Source: Lachnospiraceae bacterium
GTDB taxonomy: Bacteria; Bacillota; Clostridia; Lachnospirales; Lachnospiraceae
Direction: 5' to 3'
Assembly (NCBI GenBank): GCA_024695575.1
Contig: JAILHY010000118.1
Coordinates: 1-53,887, forward strand
Length of the DNA stretch: 53,887 nucleotides
The notes below the pieces were generated by a model that worked only from the letters and a program-made list of their open reading frames with translations, did no database searches and had not been told where the DNA came from. Each line of letters begins with the position of its first letter. Positions within the stretch are counted from its first letter, which is position 1. Both the position numbers and the translations under genes were made by a program. Shown here piece after piece: positions 23,709 through 33,061 of the stretch.

Positions 23709-24500
23709 TTACGAGGCAAGATCACGTTTGTTGTATATAAAGAAGGCTGAAACCGCTGCGACAACAGCGACAACCGCGCCTGTTACCAGGGCTTTCACGG
23801 GAGTCTCTGCATTTGAAAAGATCTCCGAAGCATTGGCGTAAGCGTAAGGGCCTACGAAAAGATACTCTTTGGCATCGGGCACCACCCTGCCCATCAGGTC
23901 ATATACATAGAAAAGAAGCGTGATCCCAAGACCAAGACCCATGCGGTTCTTTCCTGAAATCGAAGATATGGCAAAGCAAACAGCGGCGATCTCAATATTC
24001 ATGATCAACTGCATGAGCATAAAGATAAACAGCTCTTTCCCTGGGATTTCCTCTCCGAGAGCCACAAATCCGCACACATAGAACAGACCGCAGATCAAAG
24101 TGAAGAGTACAAGCATTATCAGCACGCAGATTCCCTTTGCGGCTACGACTTTACTTCTTGAAACGGGAAGCGCAAAAAGAAACTCGCCGGTATGTCCTTC
24201 TTCTTCCTTGGAAAGGATGTTGATGGCTAAGATCGCAGCAAACATTCCGCCTCCAAGGCCGTGGACCGTACCCACTTCGGTGGCAAAATATCCGGCAAGT
24301 GTTGCGATGCTTAAAGTGCTCATTCCGAAAGCATCGGAAAAAGCTCCCATGTTTGAGAAAGCATCTGCCATTTCCTTCACGTCACCCTGCATGCTCTTGT
24401 AAAGAAGAATGCATATAATTCCTATGATGCCCACAGAAAGACTCCAGATGAGAAGGTTCTTTATGTTTAATCTTATTTCTTTAAGGAATACAGGTTTCAT
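23709..24500 (-). CDS. ABC-2 type transporter permease
   Basis: 263-residue membrane protein with six predicted helices, including IWSLSVGIIGIICILLY near the N-terminus. Between helices 2 and 3 is the typical ABC-2 cytoplasmic segment SKEEEGHTGEFLFALPVSRSKVVAAK. ATG 24500 (MKPVFLKEI) has GGAGG six bases upstream and sits 1 base from the ATPase stop. With the ATPase gene it forms an exporter; LytTR-linked exporters of this layout often handle antimicrobial peptides or signals, but the cargo here is unknown. Confidence 0.88.
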   Translation of the reverse strand: MKPVFLKEIRLNIKNLLIWSLSVGIIGIICILLYKSMQGDVKEMADAFSNMGAFSDAFGMSTLSIATLAGYFATEVGTVHGLGGGMFAAILAINILSKEEEGHTGEFLFALPVSRSKVVAAKGICVLIMLVLFTLICGLFYVCGFVALGEEIPGKELFIFMLMQLIMNIEIAAVCFAISSISGKNRMGLGLGITLLFYVYDLMGRVVPDAKEYLFVGPYAYANASEIFSNAETPVKALVTGAVVAVVAAVSAFFIYNKRDLAS

Positions 24501-24501
24501 G

Positions 24502-25194
24502 TCACGCCTCCTCGTCTTCATAGAAATTGATGAAGGAATCTTCGTCAATTGCGGGTGAATCAAGCATTGTTAGCCTTCCTTCCCGCATTATGGCCGCCGT
24601 CCTGCAATACCTGTTCACCTCGGAAAGCACGTGGGTTGAAAGTATGCAGGTGGCACCTTCTTTTACATACTCATTTATAAGTTCAAAGAACTTTCTCTGC
24701 ATCAGGGGATCAAGTCCGCTGGTGGGCTCGTCGAATATAAAAAGCTTGGGTTTATGCTGCATTGCGCAGACTATGCTGACCTTCTTTCGGTTTCCGAGGG
24801 ACAGTTCCTTTATCCGCTTATTTGTGTCTACCTTCAAGCGCTCGCAGATTTTCGCAGCTTCCTCCGAACAATCCAGGCCTCTCACATCCGCTGCGTACTT
24901 AATTGCTTCCGAAACCCGCATGGAACTGTAAAACCATGCTTCCGACGGCATATATCCCACATTGGCTAGGATCTTTTCGTGATCTTTGACACTGTCCATT
25001 CCCAGAATCTTAATATTTCCGCTTTCAAATTTGAGAAATCCGAGCATCGATCTGATGGTGGTTGATTTGCCTGCACCGTTTGGCCCAAGGAATCCGAAGA
25101 TATCTCCTTCCTTTACTTTGAGTGAAACATCGATCACTCCCCGGTTCTTTCCGTAGCTTTTGGTAAGATGTTCGATCTCTATAACGTTTGACAT
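24502..25194 (-). CDS. ABC transporter ATP-binding protein
   Basis: 230 residues, BcrA/CcmA-like. Walker A FLGPNGAGKSTT (about residue 37), signature LSLGNRKKVSIV, Walker B LFIFDEPTSGLDP, switch histidine in LSTHVLSE. The start is ATG 25194 (MSNVIEIEHL) with GGAGG five bases upstream rather than a longer frame. Partner of the adjacent ABC-2 permease, third gene of the LytTR-DUF3021-ABC operon. Confidence 0.92.
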   Translation of the reverse strand: MSNVIEIEHLTKSYGKNRGVIDVSLKVKEGDIFGFLGPNGAGKSTTIRSMLGFLKFESGNIKILGMDSVKDHEKILANVGYMPSEAWFYSSMRVSEAIKYAADVRGLDCSEEAAKICERLKVDTNKRIKELSLGNRKKVSIVCAMQHKPKLFIFDEPTSGLDPLMQRKFFELINEYVKEGATCILSTHVLSEVNRYCRTAAIMREGRLTMLDSPAIDEDSFINFYEDEEA

Positions 25195-25289
25195 GGCATC
25201 CTCCTTTTTCTTTCTGAAACCAACATAGCAAAAAGAAAAAACGGGAACAATACCTGTTCCCGTAAGATGCACCTATTTGCCCTTAAGCT

Positions 25290-25751
25290 TCACTTTTTGT
25301 GCTCTGTCTGAAAGAGCATCAGTTCCTCGTTGAGCTTTTTATCGTCGATCCGGCGCTTGGTCCTGTATATTAAGAATATGCAGAAATACAAAAGAACGAT
25401 GTAGGCCGCCAGGATAAGTGTTACAAGTACTTTCTTTTCAAACCAGCCGCCAAAATAGGAAACAATGCTGTAAAGGATTATGCAGACAAAGGCTCCCACG
25501 TACTCCCTTACTCCCAGACTGTCCGCCTCATCGAAATTACCGAAGAGATATACCTGGATATAGCCGATTATATAGCAGGTTAAGATCATCTCCGTCATAT
25601 GCCAGATATTGGCCTCAAAAGAACCGCCGATTATCCTGTATACACAGTAAAAGAACAGAATCGCAAAGAAATAGAGGCAGGCCTTGAATTCGATCCCGAT
25701 CTCTTTTGTGAGGTACTTTTCCCAAATAGTGACGTGACTATTCTTTTTCAT
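25290..25751 (-). CDS. DUF3021 family membrane protein
   Basis: 153 residues with four hydrophobic helices (about 24-42, 52-72, 84-102, 108-128) and cytoplasmic charged ends. It overlaps the upstream LytTR gene by 14 bases. This pair is a recurring Firmicutes module in which the membrane protein is thought to restrain the LytTR regulator; that role is from family context, not from motifs here. Start ATG 25751. Confidence 0.85.
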   Translation of the reverse strand: MKKNSHVTIWEKYLTKEIGIEFKACLYFFAILFFYCVYRIIGGSFEANIWHMTEMILTCYIIGYIQVYLFGNFDEADSLGVREYVGAFVCIILYSIVSYFGGWFEKKVLVTLILAAYIVLLYFCIFLIYRTKRRIDDKKLNEELMLFQTEHKK

Positions 25752-26190
25752 TGGTTCCCCCCTTTAACAGTTTTCTGAATTCCGAAGCGTACCTTCGGGA
25801 TATCAATATGTGCTCGCCGCCTTCCATTGTCGCATCAATGCGGTTGGAAGAAAGGCTTTTAAGGGATTTGACGCGGTTAACGTTTATTATCATGGCCTTA
25901 CTGCATCTGAAGAAAATATCGCTTCCCACTTCGCTCATAAAGGAATTAAGTGTTTTGTCGATGCGAATGGTTTTGTCGCTTGTATAGGCAAAAACCCTGT
26001 CATCCACCGATTCAAGATACAGGATCTCATCCAGGTCTATCTGGATTTTTTCGTTGTCCGTACGTCCCCAGAGCTTACCGCCGTCACTGTTTAGAATGCC
26101 GATTATCCTGCCAAGATCCGGAGTCATTTCCCGATAGCGGATCACAACACTCTCTTCACCTTCATCAATCTGTTTAATATCTATCAGCAT
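25738..26190 (-). CDS. LytTR-domain DNA-binding regulator
   Basis: 150 residues. The C-terminal LytTR DNA-binding domain (about residues 45-145) has the characteristic strands IDLDEILYLESVDDRVFAYT, a helix LNSFMSEV, the FFRCSKAMIINVNRVKSL core and LISRRYASEFRKLL. No receiver domain precedes it; the N-terminal 45 residues are short and may contact the DUF3021 partner. ATG 26190 preferred over TTG 26199, which is too near GGGAG. Heads the LytTR-DUF3021-ABC operon and likely autoregulates it. Confidence 0.88.
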   Translation of the reverse strand: MLIDIKQIDEGEESVVIRYREMTPDLGRIIGILNSDGGKLWGRTDNEKIQIDLDEILYLESVDDRVFAYTSDKTIRIDKTLNSFMSEVGSDIFFRCSKAMIINVNRVKSLKSLSSNRIDATMEGGEHILISRRYASEFRKLLKGGTNEKE

Positions 26191-26214
26191 TCGCTGCAAT
26201 CTCCCGTTTACCCT

Positions 26215-27882
26215 TTATTCCACAAACCCGAAAGCCGTCAGATACACCATTGTGCAGAACAAAAGTAACATGATCAAAGTAACCCATAGAAGCGGAGGTT
26301 TAAAACAATCCTTGATAAACCATTTGAAATCCTCAATTTCCTTCGGATCTATCTTTTTCCTGTAGCGTTTCTTTTTCCCGTTCTCATAGATGATGTATAT
26401 CCATGGATTATCGTAAATATCCATCCTGCCGTATTTAATGAGAAATACGGGCGAAAGAGGTACCGCTAAGCAAAACCACACTGCGGAACCGCCAAGATTG
26501 AGCTTTGCAAAGTTAAAGCCGTTTATGAAAAACGCGATAATAACGGGAAGAAAAACAACGCCCAAAGTAATGGCAAAGGCCCTTATCACTCTGAGGATTG
26601 AAGTAAACTTAAGTTCAACCGCCTCTTTACGCCCGTTTATATCCATAAAGAATACAGGCTTGGTCACCGGTTTTACACGTTCTTCTTTGGTCTTAACAAG
26701 CTGCTTTCCTTCTCTTACGTAAGCCCCACCCTTTGAAGTGAATATTTTGCGATAGCTTTCAAGCCCAAAGGTTTCTTCTTTTTGCTGACTGTATGCCGCA
26801 AAGAAAATAAATATAAAGATCAGTGCCAAACACCCGGAGGTCACATAGATCAGCTCTTTCTCCGCGCCAAAGATGAAAAGCCCCAAAGCAACGCCGGCTG
26901 TGCCTGCTATTGTTGCAAGAATGGCCTTTATCCACCAGGGAAGGATCAGGTATTTTGAGTCCTTTGCGGCCCTGACGCTCACTTTACCGGTCTGACCGTT
27001 TACCGCAGCCATATAGCCGTCAAACGCAAGATAATATACAGGCAAAAGAACGGGCATCCTCACAACGTCATCCGCGTATGCATTAACGCCCACGGCCTTG
27101 GCTTCCAGGGTCTTCTGAATAACGGGGCGATAGTCCGCAGCCACTTCAACATCTATACGTCTCACCAGTTCATCGCCGGAGATATCGCCGGTCTTAACCT
27201 GATGTCCCGCAATGTATGCAAAATCAAATTCCTTGAGTTCATCAAGATTATATGGCTCCATGGCATCCAGTAACTGATTGTCAAGCTTCGCTGAGCAGTT
27301 TACGAATACTTCATCCACAAAACCGCCGCATTCATATATACTTCCGCCGTCTATGCGAAATACGCTGCACTTTACAGGCCCTCTCGCCAGTTCATAGGGA
27401 AGATAAAAGCCCTTAAGATCATCAAGCCTTTTGCTTATGGCGCGGGCTTCTTTTTTATGCCTGTTTTTATCACACCATTCCTTAAGGATATCCTTCGCTT
27501 CCACATTGGTTATCTCGAAGGGTACGATAAGTTCGGGGATTCTGTCGGGATTCACAAAGGCTTTTCTTACAAGGGATCTGCCGCAAAAAGCGCAGTTTGC
27601 CACGGCATCACCGGTATCGAAAACAATTTCCGCACCACAGCCCGTACACACAGCCTTTTGAAGTTCAAACTTCTTAATGGACTCCCGCATTTTCTTTTGG
27701 CTGATCTCACGAAAGCCCTTGCGGTCGCTCTTCGCCCTGTCTATTCCGACACTGTTTCCGCAGTAACTGCAGTTGTACATGCGTTTCTTTATGTCATAAT
27801 ACGCAGGCGCCCCACAGGAAGGGCAATGTATGTCATATAATTTCCCGATTTTCTTTTCTGCCGAAACGTTTGATGCGCTCAC
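26215..27882 (-). CDS. Membrane protein with two N-terminal zinc ribbons
   Basis: 555 residues, function unknown. Two TFIIB-like zinc ribbons at the N-terminus: CPSC...CSYC (about residues 20-42) and CTGC...CAFC (about 79-101). A soluble beta-rich domain (120-320) is followed by five hydrophobic helices grouped at about 325-375, 430-480 and 525-550, with two charged cytoplasmic-type loops. GTG 27882 start has AGGAG six bases before it. The zinc ribbons followed by membrane helices resemble other uncharacterised Clostridia proteins. Adjacent to, but probably not part of, the LytTR operon (24-base gap). Confidence 0.75.
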   Translation of the reverse strand: MSASNVSAEKKIGKLYDIHCPSCGAPAYYDIKKRMYNCSYCGNSVGIDRAKSDRKGFREISQKKMRESIKKFELQKAVCTGCGAEIVFDTGDAVANCAFCGRSLVRKAFVNPDRIPELIVPFEITNVEAKDILKEWCDKNRHKKEARAISKRLDDLKGFYLPYELARGPVKCSVFRIDGGSIYECGGFVDEVFVNCSAKLDNQLLDAMEPYNLDELKEFDFAYIAGHQVKTGDISGDELVRRIDVEVAADYRPVIQKTLEAKAVGVNAYADDVVRMPVLLPVYYLAFDGYMAAVNGQTGKVSVRAAKDSKYLILPWWIKAILATIAGTAGVALGLFIFGAEKELIYVTSGCLALIFIFIFFAAYSQQKEETFGLESYRKIFTSKGGAYVREGKQLVKTKEERVKPVTKPVFFMDINGRKEAVELKFTSILRVIRAFAITLGVVFLPVIIAFFINGFNFAKLNLGGSAVWFCLAVPLSPVFLIKYGRMDIYDNPWIYIIYENGKKKRYRKKIDPKEIEDFKWFIKDCFKPPLLWVTLIMLLLFCTMVYLTAFGFVE

Positions 27883-27922
27883 TTTATGCTCCTTAGTAGT
27901 ATTATGAAATCATCCTGCCCGC

Positions 27923-29284
27923 TTAAGTCCGTTCCAGCTGGCAAACTGTTTCAATGTGGCCGCTGTGAATGAACTGATCTACGGGGCGGACGTGCTTTAG
28001 TTCATACCCGCCTGCTATGAGGATCTTAAGGTCTCTCGCCAGAGTTGCGGGATCGCAGGAAACATAGACGATCCTTCCCGGAGCGTTCTTGAGTATGGTC
28101 TCTAACAGTTTCTCATCACAGCCTTTGCGGGGAGGATCAACAACGATCACATCCGGACAAGGTAGGGAAGGTGCCAGGTCTTCCGCCGCTCCCGCCTGAA
28201 ACTTCGCATTGTCTATTCCGTTTAGATTCGCGTTTTCTTTTGCATCCTCTATGGCTTCCGGCACTATCTCGACACCGTAAACTTCCTTCGCATGACGGGC
28301 AAGGAACAGAGAAATGGTCCCGATGCCGCAGTAAAGATCCCACACGACTTCGTTGCCGGTAAGTCCTGCATATTCGAGTGCCAGGTTATAGAGCTTAACC
28401 GTCTGCTCGGGATTTACCTGGTAAAAAGAAAGAGGAGAGATCCTGTAAGTCACATCCCCGATCTTATCTTCAATGTAGGGGCGACCCCATATACACTTTA
28501 CCTTGTCTCCAAGGATCACATTGGTGTTCTTTTTGTTTATGTTTAAGCAAAGACTTACAAAAGTAAGGCCTTCTGCCTCCACAATATCCTTAAGGATCAC
28601 TGCAAGATCAGAAGCTTCCTTTAAATCTTCCCCGTTTATCACAATGCAGGCCATGACTTCCTTAGTGGCAAAGCCCACACGGGTAAAGATATGGCGGATG
28701 AGTCCCTTGCCTGTTTCCTCGTTGTAGACCGGAACCTTCCTTTCTTCCATGAACGTAAGAACTGCCTCGACTATTGGCTTGTTGACGGAAGCCTGAATGC
28801 AGCAATCGGGCATATTCACAACATCGTGGGAGTGTCTCCTGTAGAATCCGGAAACAGGTTTTCCTTCCCGATCCGTTCCAACGGGAAACTGAGCCTTGTT
28901 ACGATAGTTTTTGAGTCTTTCGGCACCTACTATGGGTTCCATCGGGGGATTCTTGATACCTCCTATGCGCTCTATGCAATCCCGGACTTTACCTTCTTTT
29001 TGTTTAAGCTGCTCATCATAGGCCATGTGCTGAAGTGTACAGCCGCCGCACTTGCCCGAAACAGGACAAAGAGGTTCTACTCTGTGCTCCGAGGGGCTGA
29101 TGATCTTAGAAACTATGGCATAAGCATAGGTTTTCTTAAACTTGATGATATGCGCTATTATCCTGTCTCCCGGTATTGCACCTGATACGAAAACGGTCAT
29201 ACCATCCCCGGTATGACCTATTCCTTCGCCTTCATTGCCCATTGATTCTATTGAAAGTTCGATTTCATCGTTTTTGTTGATCAA
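27923..29284 (-). CDS. rlmD: 23S rRNA (uracil-5-)-methyltransferase, RlmD/RlmCD family
   Basis: SAM-dependent m5U methyltransferase, 453 residues. N-terminal TRAM/OB domain (1-60), a 4Fe-4S-type cysteine set around SGKCGGCTLQHM (about 75-85), then the methylase core: VWDLYCGIGTISLFLA (SAM motif, about 318), the catalytic-cysteine loop VYVSCDPATLARDL (about 405) and a conserved DPPRKGCDEKLL. TTG 29284 start with AGGA six bases upstream, overlapping no gene. Modifies one or two uridines of 23S rRNA; which one is not decidable here. Confidence 0.92.
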   Translation of the reverse strand: MINKNDEIELSIESMGNEGEGIGHTGDGMTVFVSGAIPGDRIIAHIIKFKKTYAYAIVSKIISPSEHRVEPLCPVSGKCGGCTLQHMAYDEQLKQKEGKVRDCIERIGGIKNPPMEPIVGAERLKNYRNKAQFPVGTDREGKPVSGFYRRHSHDVVNMPDCCIQASVNKPIVEAVLTFMEERKVPVYNEETGKGLIRHIFTRVGFATKEVMACIVINGEDLKEASDLAVILKDIVEAEGLTFVSLCLNINKKNTNVILGDKVKCIWGRPYIEDKIGDVTYRISPLSFYQVNPEQTVKLYNLALEYAGLTGNEVVWDLYCGIGTISLFLARHAKEVYGVEIVPEAIEDAKENANLNGIDNAKFQAGAAEDLAPSLPCPDVIVVDPPRKGCDEKLLETILKNAPGRIVYVSCDPATLARDLKILIAGGYELKHVRPVDQFIHSGHIETVCQLERT

Positions 29285-29292
29285 TGTATTTC

Positions 29293-30237
29293 CTACTCCC
29301 CGTCAGTCGTAACCCTCAGGTTTGATTCAAAGAGTTTGTTGAATCCAAGCCAGCCTTTTTCCGTAGTCCCGTTCAATATCTCTTTAAAGGTTTCCATCTT
29401 GGCATCAAGATCATCGGCATAGTTAAGAGCCACCGCCTCAACTATTGCAGGCTTCTTGGGAGAGCCGAACTCAAGCTTTCCATGATGTGCAAGTATGCAG
29501 TGCTTTAACTCGTTTTCAAGAGACAGAGGAAATCCTGCAACATTACGGGCTTTGATGCCGATCATTTCCGACCCCATCACTATATGTCCCAGCAGATTTC
29601 CTTCATCCGTATAGTCATTTTCGGGAAAAGAAGAAAACTCCCTTACCTTGCCCACATCATGGAGCAATGCAGCCGTTATGAGAAGATCCCTGTTCAAAAA
29701 GTCATATTCCACCGCAAACACCTTGCAAAGCTCTGCAACGGAAAGCGTATGCTCCAAAAGTCCTCCCACAAAGCTGTGGTGAACGCTCTTTGCGGCACTT
29801 GAGAAACGAAACTTCTTTATGAAATCCTCGTCCTTTACAAAGAACTCTTCGAGTAAAGCTTTGAGATATTTGTTACCTATACCGTTAACAAGCCCCATAA
29901 GTTCCGAGTACATTTCATCTATGTCTCTCTCGCTCACAGGAAGGAAATCCTTGGGATCATATTCTCCCTCGCGACATTTCCTGATTCTCTTAATGTTAAG
30001 CTGGGGACCGTTAAAGTCTACTACTTCACCCACAACATCCACGTAATCAAGGGCATCGAAATCATCTATTCCGGCGCTTCCAACATCCCAGATCTTACCA
30101 TCCAAAGAACCGGTTTTGTCCTGTAACACAACGCTGTCATAATTCTTACCGGTTTTCGTAACCGCAGATGTTTTTGATTTGCAAAGATAGGTGGAGCTTA
30201 CGTGATCCCCGATCTTTATCTCATTTATGAATTTCAT
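29293..30237 (-). CDS. yhaM: 3'-5' exoribonuclease YhaM family
   Basis: 314 residues. N-terminal OB-fold domain (residues 1-90, ending LNIKRIRKC) binding nucleic acid, then an HD domain with metal ligands HSFVGGLLEHTLSV (about 165), LLHDVGKV (about 205) and a later HH-type ILAHHGKLEFG (about 255). B. subtilis YhaM is a Mn-dependent 3'-5' exonuclease. Start ATG 30237. Between the HtrA-like gene (3-base gap) and rlmD. Confidence 0.92.
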   Translation of the reverse strand: MKFINEIKIGDHVSSTYLCKSKTSAVTKTGKNYDSVVLQDKTGSLDGKIWDVGSAGIDDFDALDYVDVVGEVVDFNGPQLNIKRIRKCREGEYDPKDFLPVSERDIDEMYSELMGLVNGIGNKYLKALLEEFFVKDEDFIKKFRFSSAAKSVHHSFVGGLLEHTLSVAELCKVFAVEYDFLNRDLLITAALLHDVGKVREFSSFPENDYTDEGNLLGHIVMGSEMIGIKARNVAGFPLSLENELKHCILAHHGKLEFGSPKKPAIVEAVALNYADDLDAKMETFKEILNGTTEKGWLGFNKLFESNLRVTTDGE

Positions 30238-30240
30238 TAC

Positions 30241-31626
30241 TTACTCTTCCTCCGTAACCAATATAGCCTCAAGCGTTATTTCTTTGTACGTGTCCTGCGC
30301 GGCGCGATACGCTATGATCTCAACCGGCTGGGTAGTATCCACGTTTCTCATGGCATTGACAAATTCCAGGAAACGGGTAACGGGTTCTCCCGCGAAACTT
30401 GTGATGATATCCCCGCTTTGCAATCCTGCTGCCATTGCCGGCGAATCCATCTGAACAGAAGTGACCAGCGCTCCCTTAGGCGCGTCATATAAAGTGAAGG
30501 CCTCAAAAGGAACATCGACTCCTGTAATGCCAAAATAAGGATAAGAAACCGAATTCGACAGGTTTTCAAGCGTTTTCTTTAACTCCGTGATCCCGAGAGC
30601 GCATACCAGATTTCCCATGTCACTTGGCGTGAACTTGGTGTTGATGATACCTACCACATCCCCGCGTAAGTTTATGAGTATTCCGGTTGCATTCTTACTT
30701 CCGTATATATCCGTGGAAACAAGGGTATAATAGTTATCCGTTACATTTATCCGCTGATTGTGAGCCGTAACCATCCCGTAGTTAACCGAACCGTAAATGC
30801 CGGAAGGACTTCCGATGGCAATAATGGGTGACCCGGAAAGGGACGAATTGGTTGAACTTCCAAGGTTTGCAACAGCGATGCTCTGAATCGTCGCCTCGTT
30901 GATCCTGTCATAAGGCACACCCAGCGTGCAAAGTCCCGTGTTCTTGTCGCTTTTGATAAAATCCGCTTCGGTCTGCACATTGTTTGCAAAAGTAACCAGT
31001 ATCGACTCAGCGCCTTTTAATCTGTCACTGTACGTAACTATAAAAAACTCCGACCCGTTATTTGCAACTATCACTCCCGAAAGCTCACTGGTACTGGTGT
31101 TTATGTTATCAAACCAGTCGGTGCTTTTCTTTACAGGAGTGACTCTTACCATTGCCTTCTGCGCATCGAATGCGATGGTTGAAAGAGATCTGTACAGCTC
31201 CTGATAATCGGATACCGAGAAGTGTATGTCCGAAAGGATCTGCTGAATCTGCTGGATCTGCTGCTCCTCCATGGCCTCGAACCTGCTGTAGTCGATCTCA
31301 GGTTCCGGCGCACTTATAAGCATGTCCGAAGGATCCATCTCATCTTCCGGCTTATCCTCGGGAAAAGAAACAAGTGTCTTAACTTCCGTACTTGTTGTAG
31401 TCTGATTAAGCTGCTTCATAAGGAAGGGCGCAAGCAAAAGAAACGTGAGGCATGCCACCAGACCGAATACTATGGCAGACAAAGCCGCCAGCATGGTGTT
31501 TCTTGCCACCTTGTGTCTGTTTAAAGGACGTTTCTTTATCTCTTCCTTGGTAAAAACATATCCCCCGGAAGCTTCCTCGGGTTTCTCTGTATTCTCGACC
31601 TTTTCCTTGTTCTCTGTCTCTGCCAT
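30241..31626 (-). CDS. Membrane-anchored HtrA-like pseudoprotease with PDZ domain
   Basis: 461 residues: cytoplasmic N-terminus (1-45), one membrane helix (46-70), linker with a Q-rich coiled coil (about 118-135), a trypsin-like chymotrypsin fold (about 160-350) and a C-terminal PDZ domain (about 365-455, GLQSGDIITSFAGEPV). The fold matches HtrA but all three catalytic residues are replaced: the TNNHV histidine is Asp201 (TYSDR), the DLAVL aspartate is Gly231 (TGLCTL), the GNSGG serine is Ala313 (KNATG). It is therefore probably a sensor or chaperone-like scaffold, not a protease. It starts in a TAATG overlap with the histidine kinase gene and may feed into that two-component system. Confidence 0.85.
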   Translation of the reverse strand: MAETENKEKVENTEKPEEASGGYVFTKEEIKKRPLNRHKVARNTMLAALSAIVFGLVACLTFLLLAPFLMKQLNQTTTSTEVKTLVSFPEDKPEDEMDPSDMLISAPEPEIDYSRFEAMEEQQIQQIQQILSDIHFSVSDYQELYRSLSTIAFDAQKAMVRVTPVKKSTDWFDNINTSTSELSGVIVANNGSEFFIVTYSDRLKGAESILVTFANNVQTEADFIKSDKNTGLCTLGVPYDRINEATIQSIAVANLGSSTNSSLSGSPIIAIGSPSGIYGSVNYGMVTAHNQRINVTDNYYTLVSTDIYGSKNATGILINLRGDVVGIINTKFTPSDMGNLVCALGITELKKTLENLSNSVSYPYFGITGVDVPFEAFTLYDAPKGALVTSVQMDSPAMAAGLQSGDIITSFAGEPVTRFLEFVNAMRNVDTTQPVEIIAYRAAQDTYKEITLEAILVTEEE

Positions 31627-33038
31627 TAATCCTCTACCTTGGCAAGCGAGAAGATAAACTCGCTGCCCACTCCTTCGGTGCTGATTACGTTAATGTGCTC
31701 ATTGTGAGCGTGAATGATCTCCTTGGTAATGGACAGACCAAGGCCTGTGCCCTTTTTATCCTTACCGCGGGAAAGATCCGATTTGTAGAATCTATCGAAA
31801 ACCAGTTTAACATCATCTTTGGGAATGCCGATACCCGAATCCTTTACGGAAACGAATACCTTAGAGTGCTTCTCTGTGGTTTCTATGCGGATCGTTGAAT
31901 TGTGATGTGAAAATTTGATGGCGTTATCAAGCAGGTTATAAAGCACCTGGCCGATCTTTGTCTCATCCGCGTGAACGATCAGCTCCTCACCCGTAAGCAC
32001 CAGTTCCACCGTGATCCCTTTCTTTTCGCAGGTTCCCTCAAATGTGGCGGCGGTATTCCTGATGACGGTATTGATATCAAAGTCCGTAAGCTCCAGCACT
32101 ACGCCTTTCATATTAAGGTTATTGAGTGAAAGAAGGCTGTTTGTGAGCTTTGTAAGTCTTTCTGTTTCGCTAAGCACGATGCCTAAGTACTTTTCGTGCA
32201 TCTCCGGCGGGATGGTGCCGTCGATCATGGCCTCCAGGTACCCTCTGATGGAAGTAAGGGGCGACCTGAAATCGTGGGAAACGTTGGCGATGAATTTCTT
32301 CTGGTTATCTTCCGATCTTGCGATCTCGCTTGCCATATAGGAAAGGGTGGCCGCAAGATAGCCCATTTCGTCCCCGGAATCCACGTTAAATTCGTAATGC
32401 AGGTTACCGGATGCGTACTGCTCGGTAGCTTCGGTTATCTTTTTAAGCGGGATATAGACCATTTCCGTGAAAAAGAAAAGTATGATCAGCGACAGAAAAA
32501 ACAGAATGGCAAACATAAGATATGCCACCCTCATAAAGCTGTCGGCTTCCATCGCAACATCATTAAGATTAGTGTGTATGACTACATAGCCCTTGACCCT
32601 GAAATCTCCGTTGATGGGCGCAAATACACTCAATACGTTGCTGTCGAAAGTGTCAAAGAATGTACCCGTAGTGTAATAGGTACTGCCCGTAACCGTAGGA
32701 TCAAACCCCTCTATCACAATTGCTTCTTCGACATTTAACGGATGCCTTGAGCTTAAGATCATTCGCCCGGAAGGGTTTATTATCCATATTTCCGCAGAAA
32801 GAAAGGTATCAAGATCGTTTATCTGCTGCTTAACTTCCTCTAGCGTCCTGGTAGTCTGATAAAGGTCCGCCGCATAGGTATTGGCTAGAAGGTTGGCTTC
32901 CCTGTAGTAGGATTCCGCTTTCCTTGAAAGGCAGCTTGCGTAAGTATAGCGGCTTACAAATGAGCTCACTATAATAAACCCGAACAGGCCGAAAATAAAG
33001 TATGCCAGTATGAACTTAAGATAAAGGGTTCTTCGCAC
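31626..33038 (-). CDS. Two-component sensor histidine kinase
   Basis: 470 residues. Two membrane helices (about 9-28 and 167-190) bound an extracellular sensor region of about 140 residues; then HAMP (about 190-240), HisKA with phospho-histidine in FIANVSHDFRSPLTSI (about 250), and HATPase with LLDNAIKFS, DSGIGIP and GTGLGLSITKEI. GTG 33038 start with GGAG seven bases upstream. It follows its OmpR-type regulator by 23 bases and runs into the HtrA-like gene. The stimulus is unknown; an envelope signal is likely. Confidence 0.93.
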   Translation of the reverse strand: MRRTLYLKFILAYFIFGLFGFIIVSSFVSRYTYASCLSRKAESYYREANLLANTYAADLYQTTRTLEEVKQQINDLDTFLSAEIWIINPSGRMILSSRHPLNVEEAIVIEGFDPTVTGSTYYTTGTFFDTFDSNVLSVFAPINGDFRVKGYVVIHTNLNDVAMEADSFMRVAYLMFAILFFLSLIILFFFTEMVYIPLKKITEATEQYASGNLHYEFNVDSGDEMGYLAATLSYMASEIARSEDNQKKFIANVSHDFRSPLTSIRGYLEAMIDGTIPPEMHEKYLGIVLSETERLTKLTNSLLSLNNLNMKGVVLELTDFDINTVIRNTAATFEGTCEKKGITVELVLTGEELIVHADETKIGQVLYNLLDNAIKFSHHNSTIRIETTEKHSKVFVSVKDSGIGIPKDDVKLVFDRFYKSDLSRGKDKKGTGLGLSITKEIIHAHNEHINVISTEGVGSEFIFSLAKVED

Positions 33039-33061
33039 TTTGTTTCTCCAACCTGTTCCGT

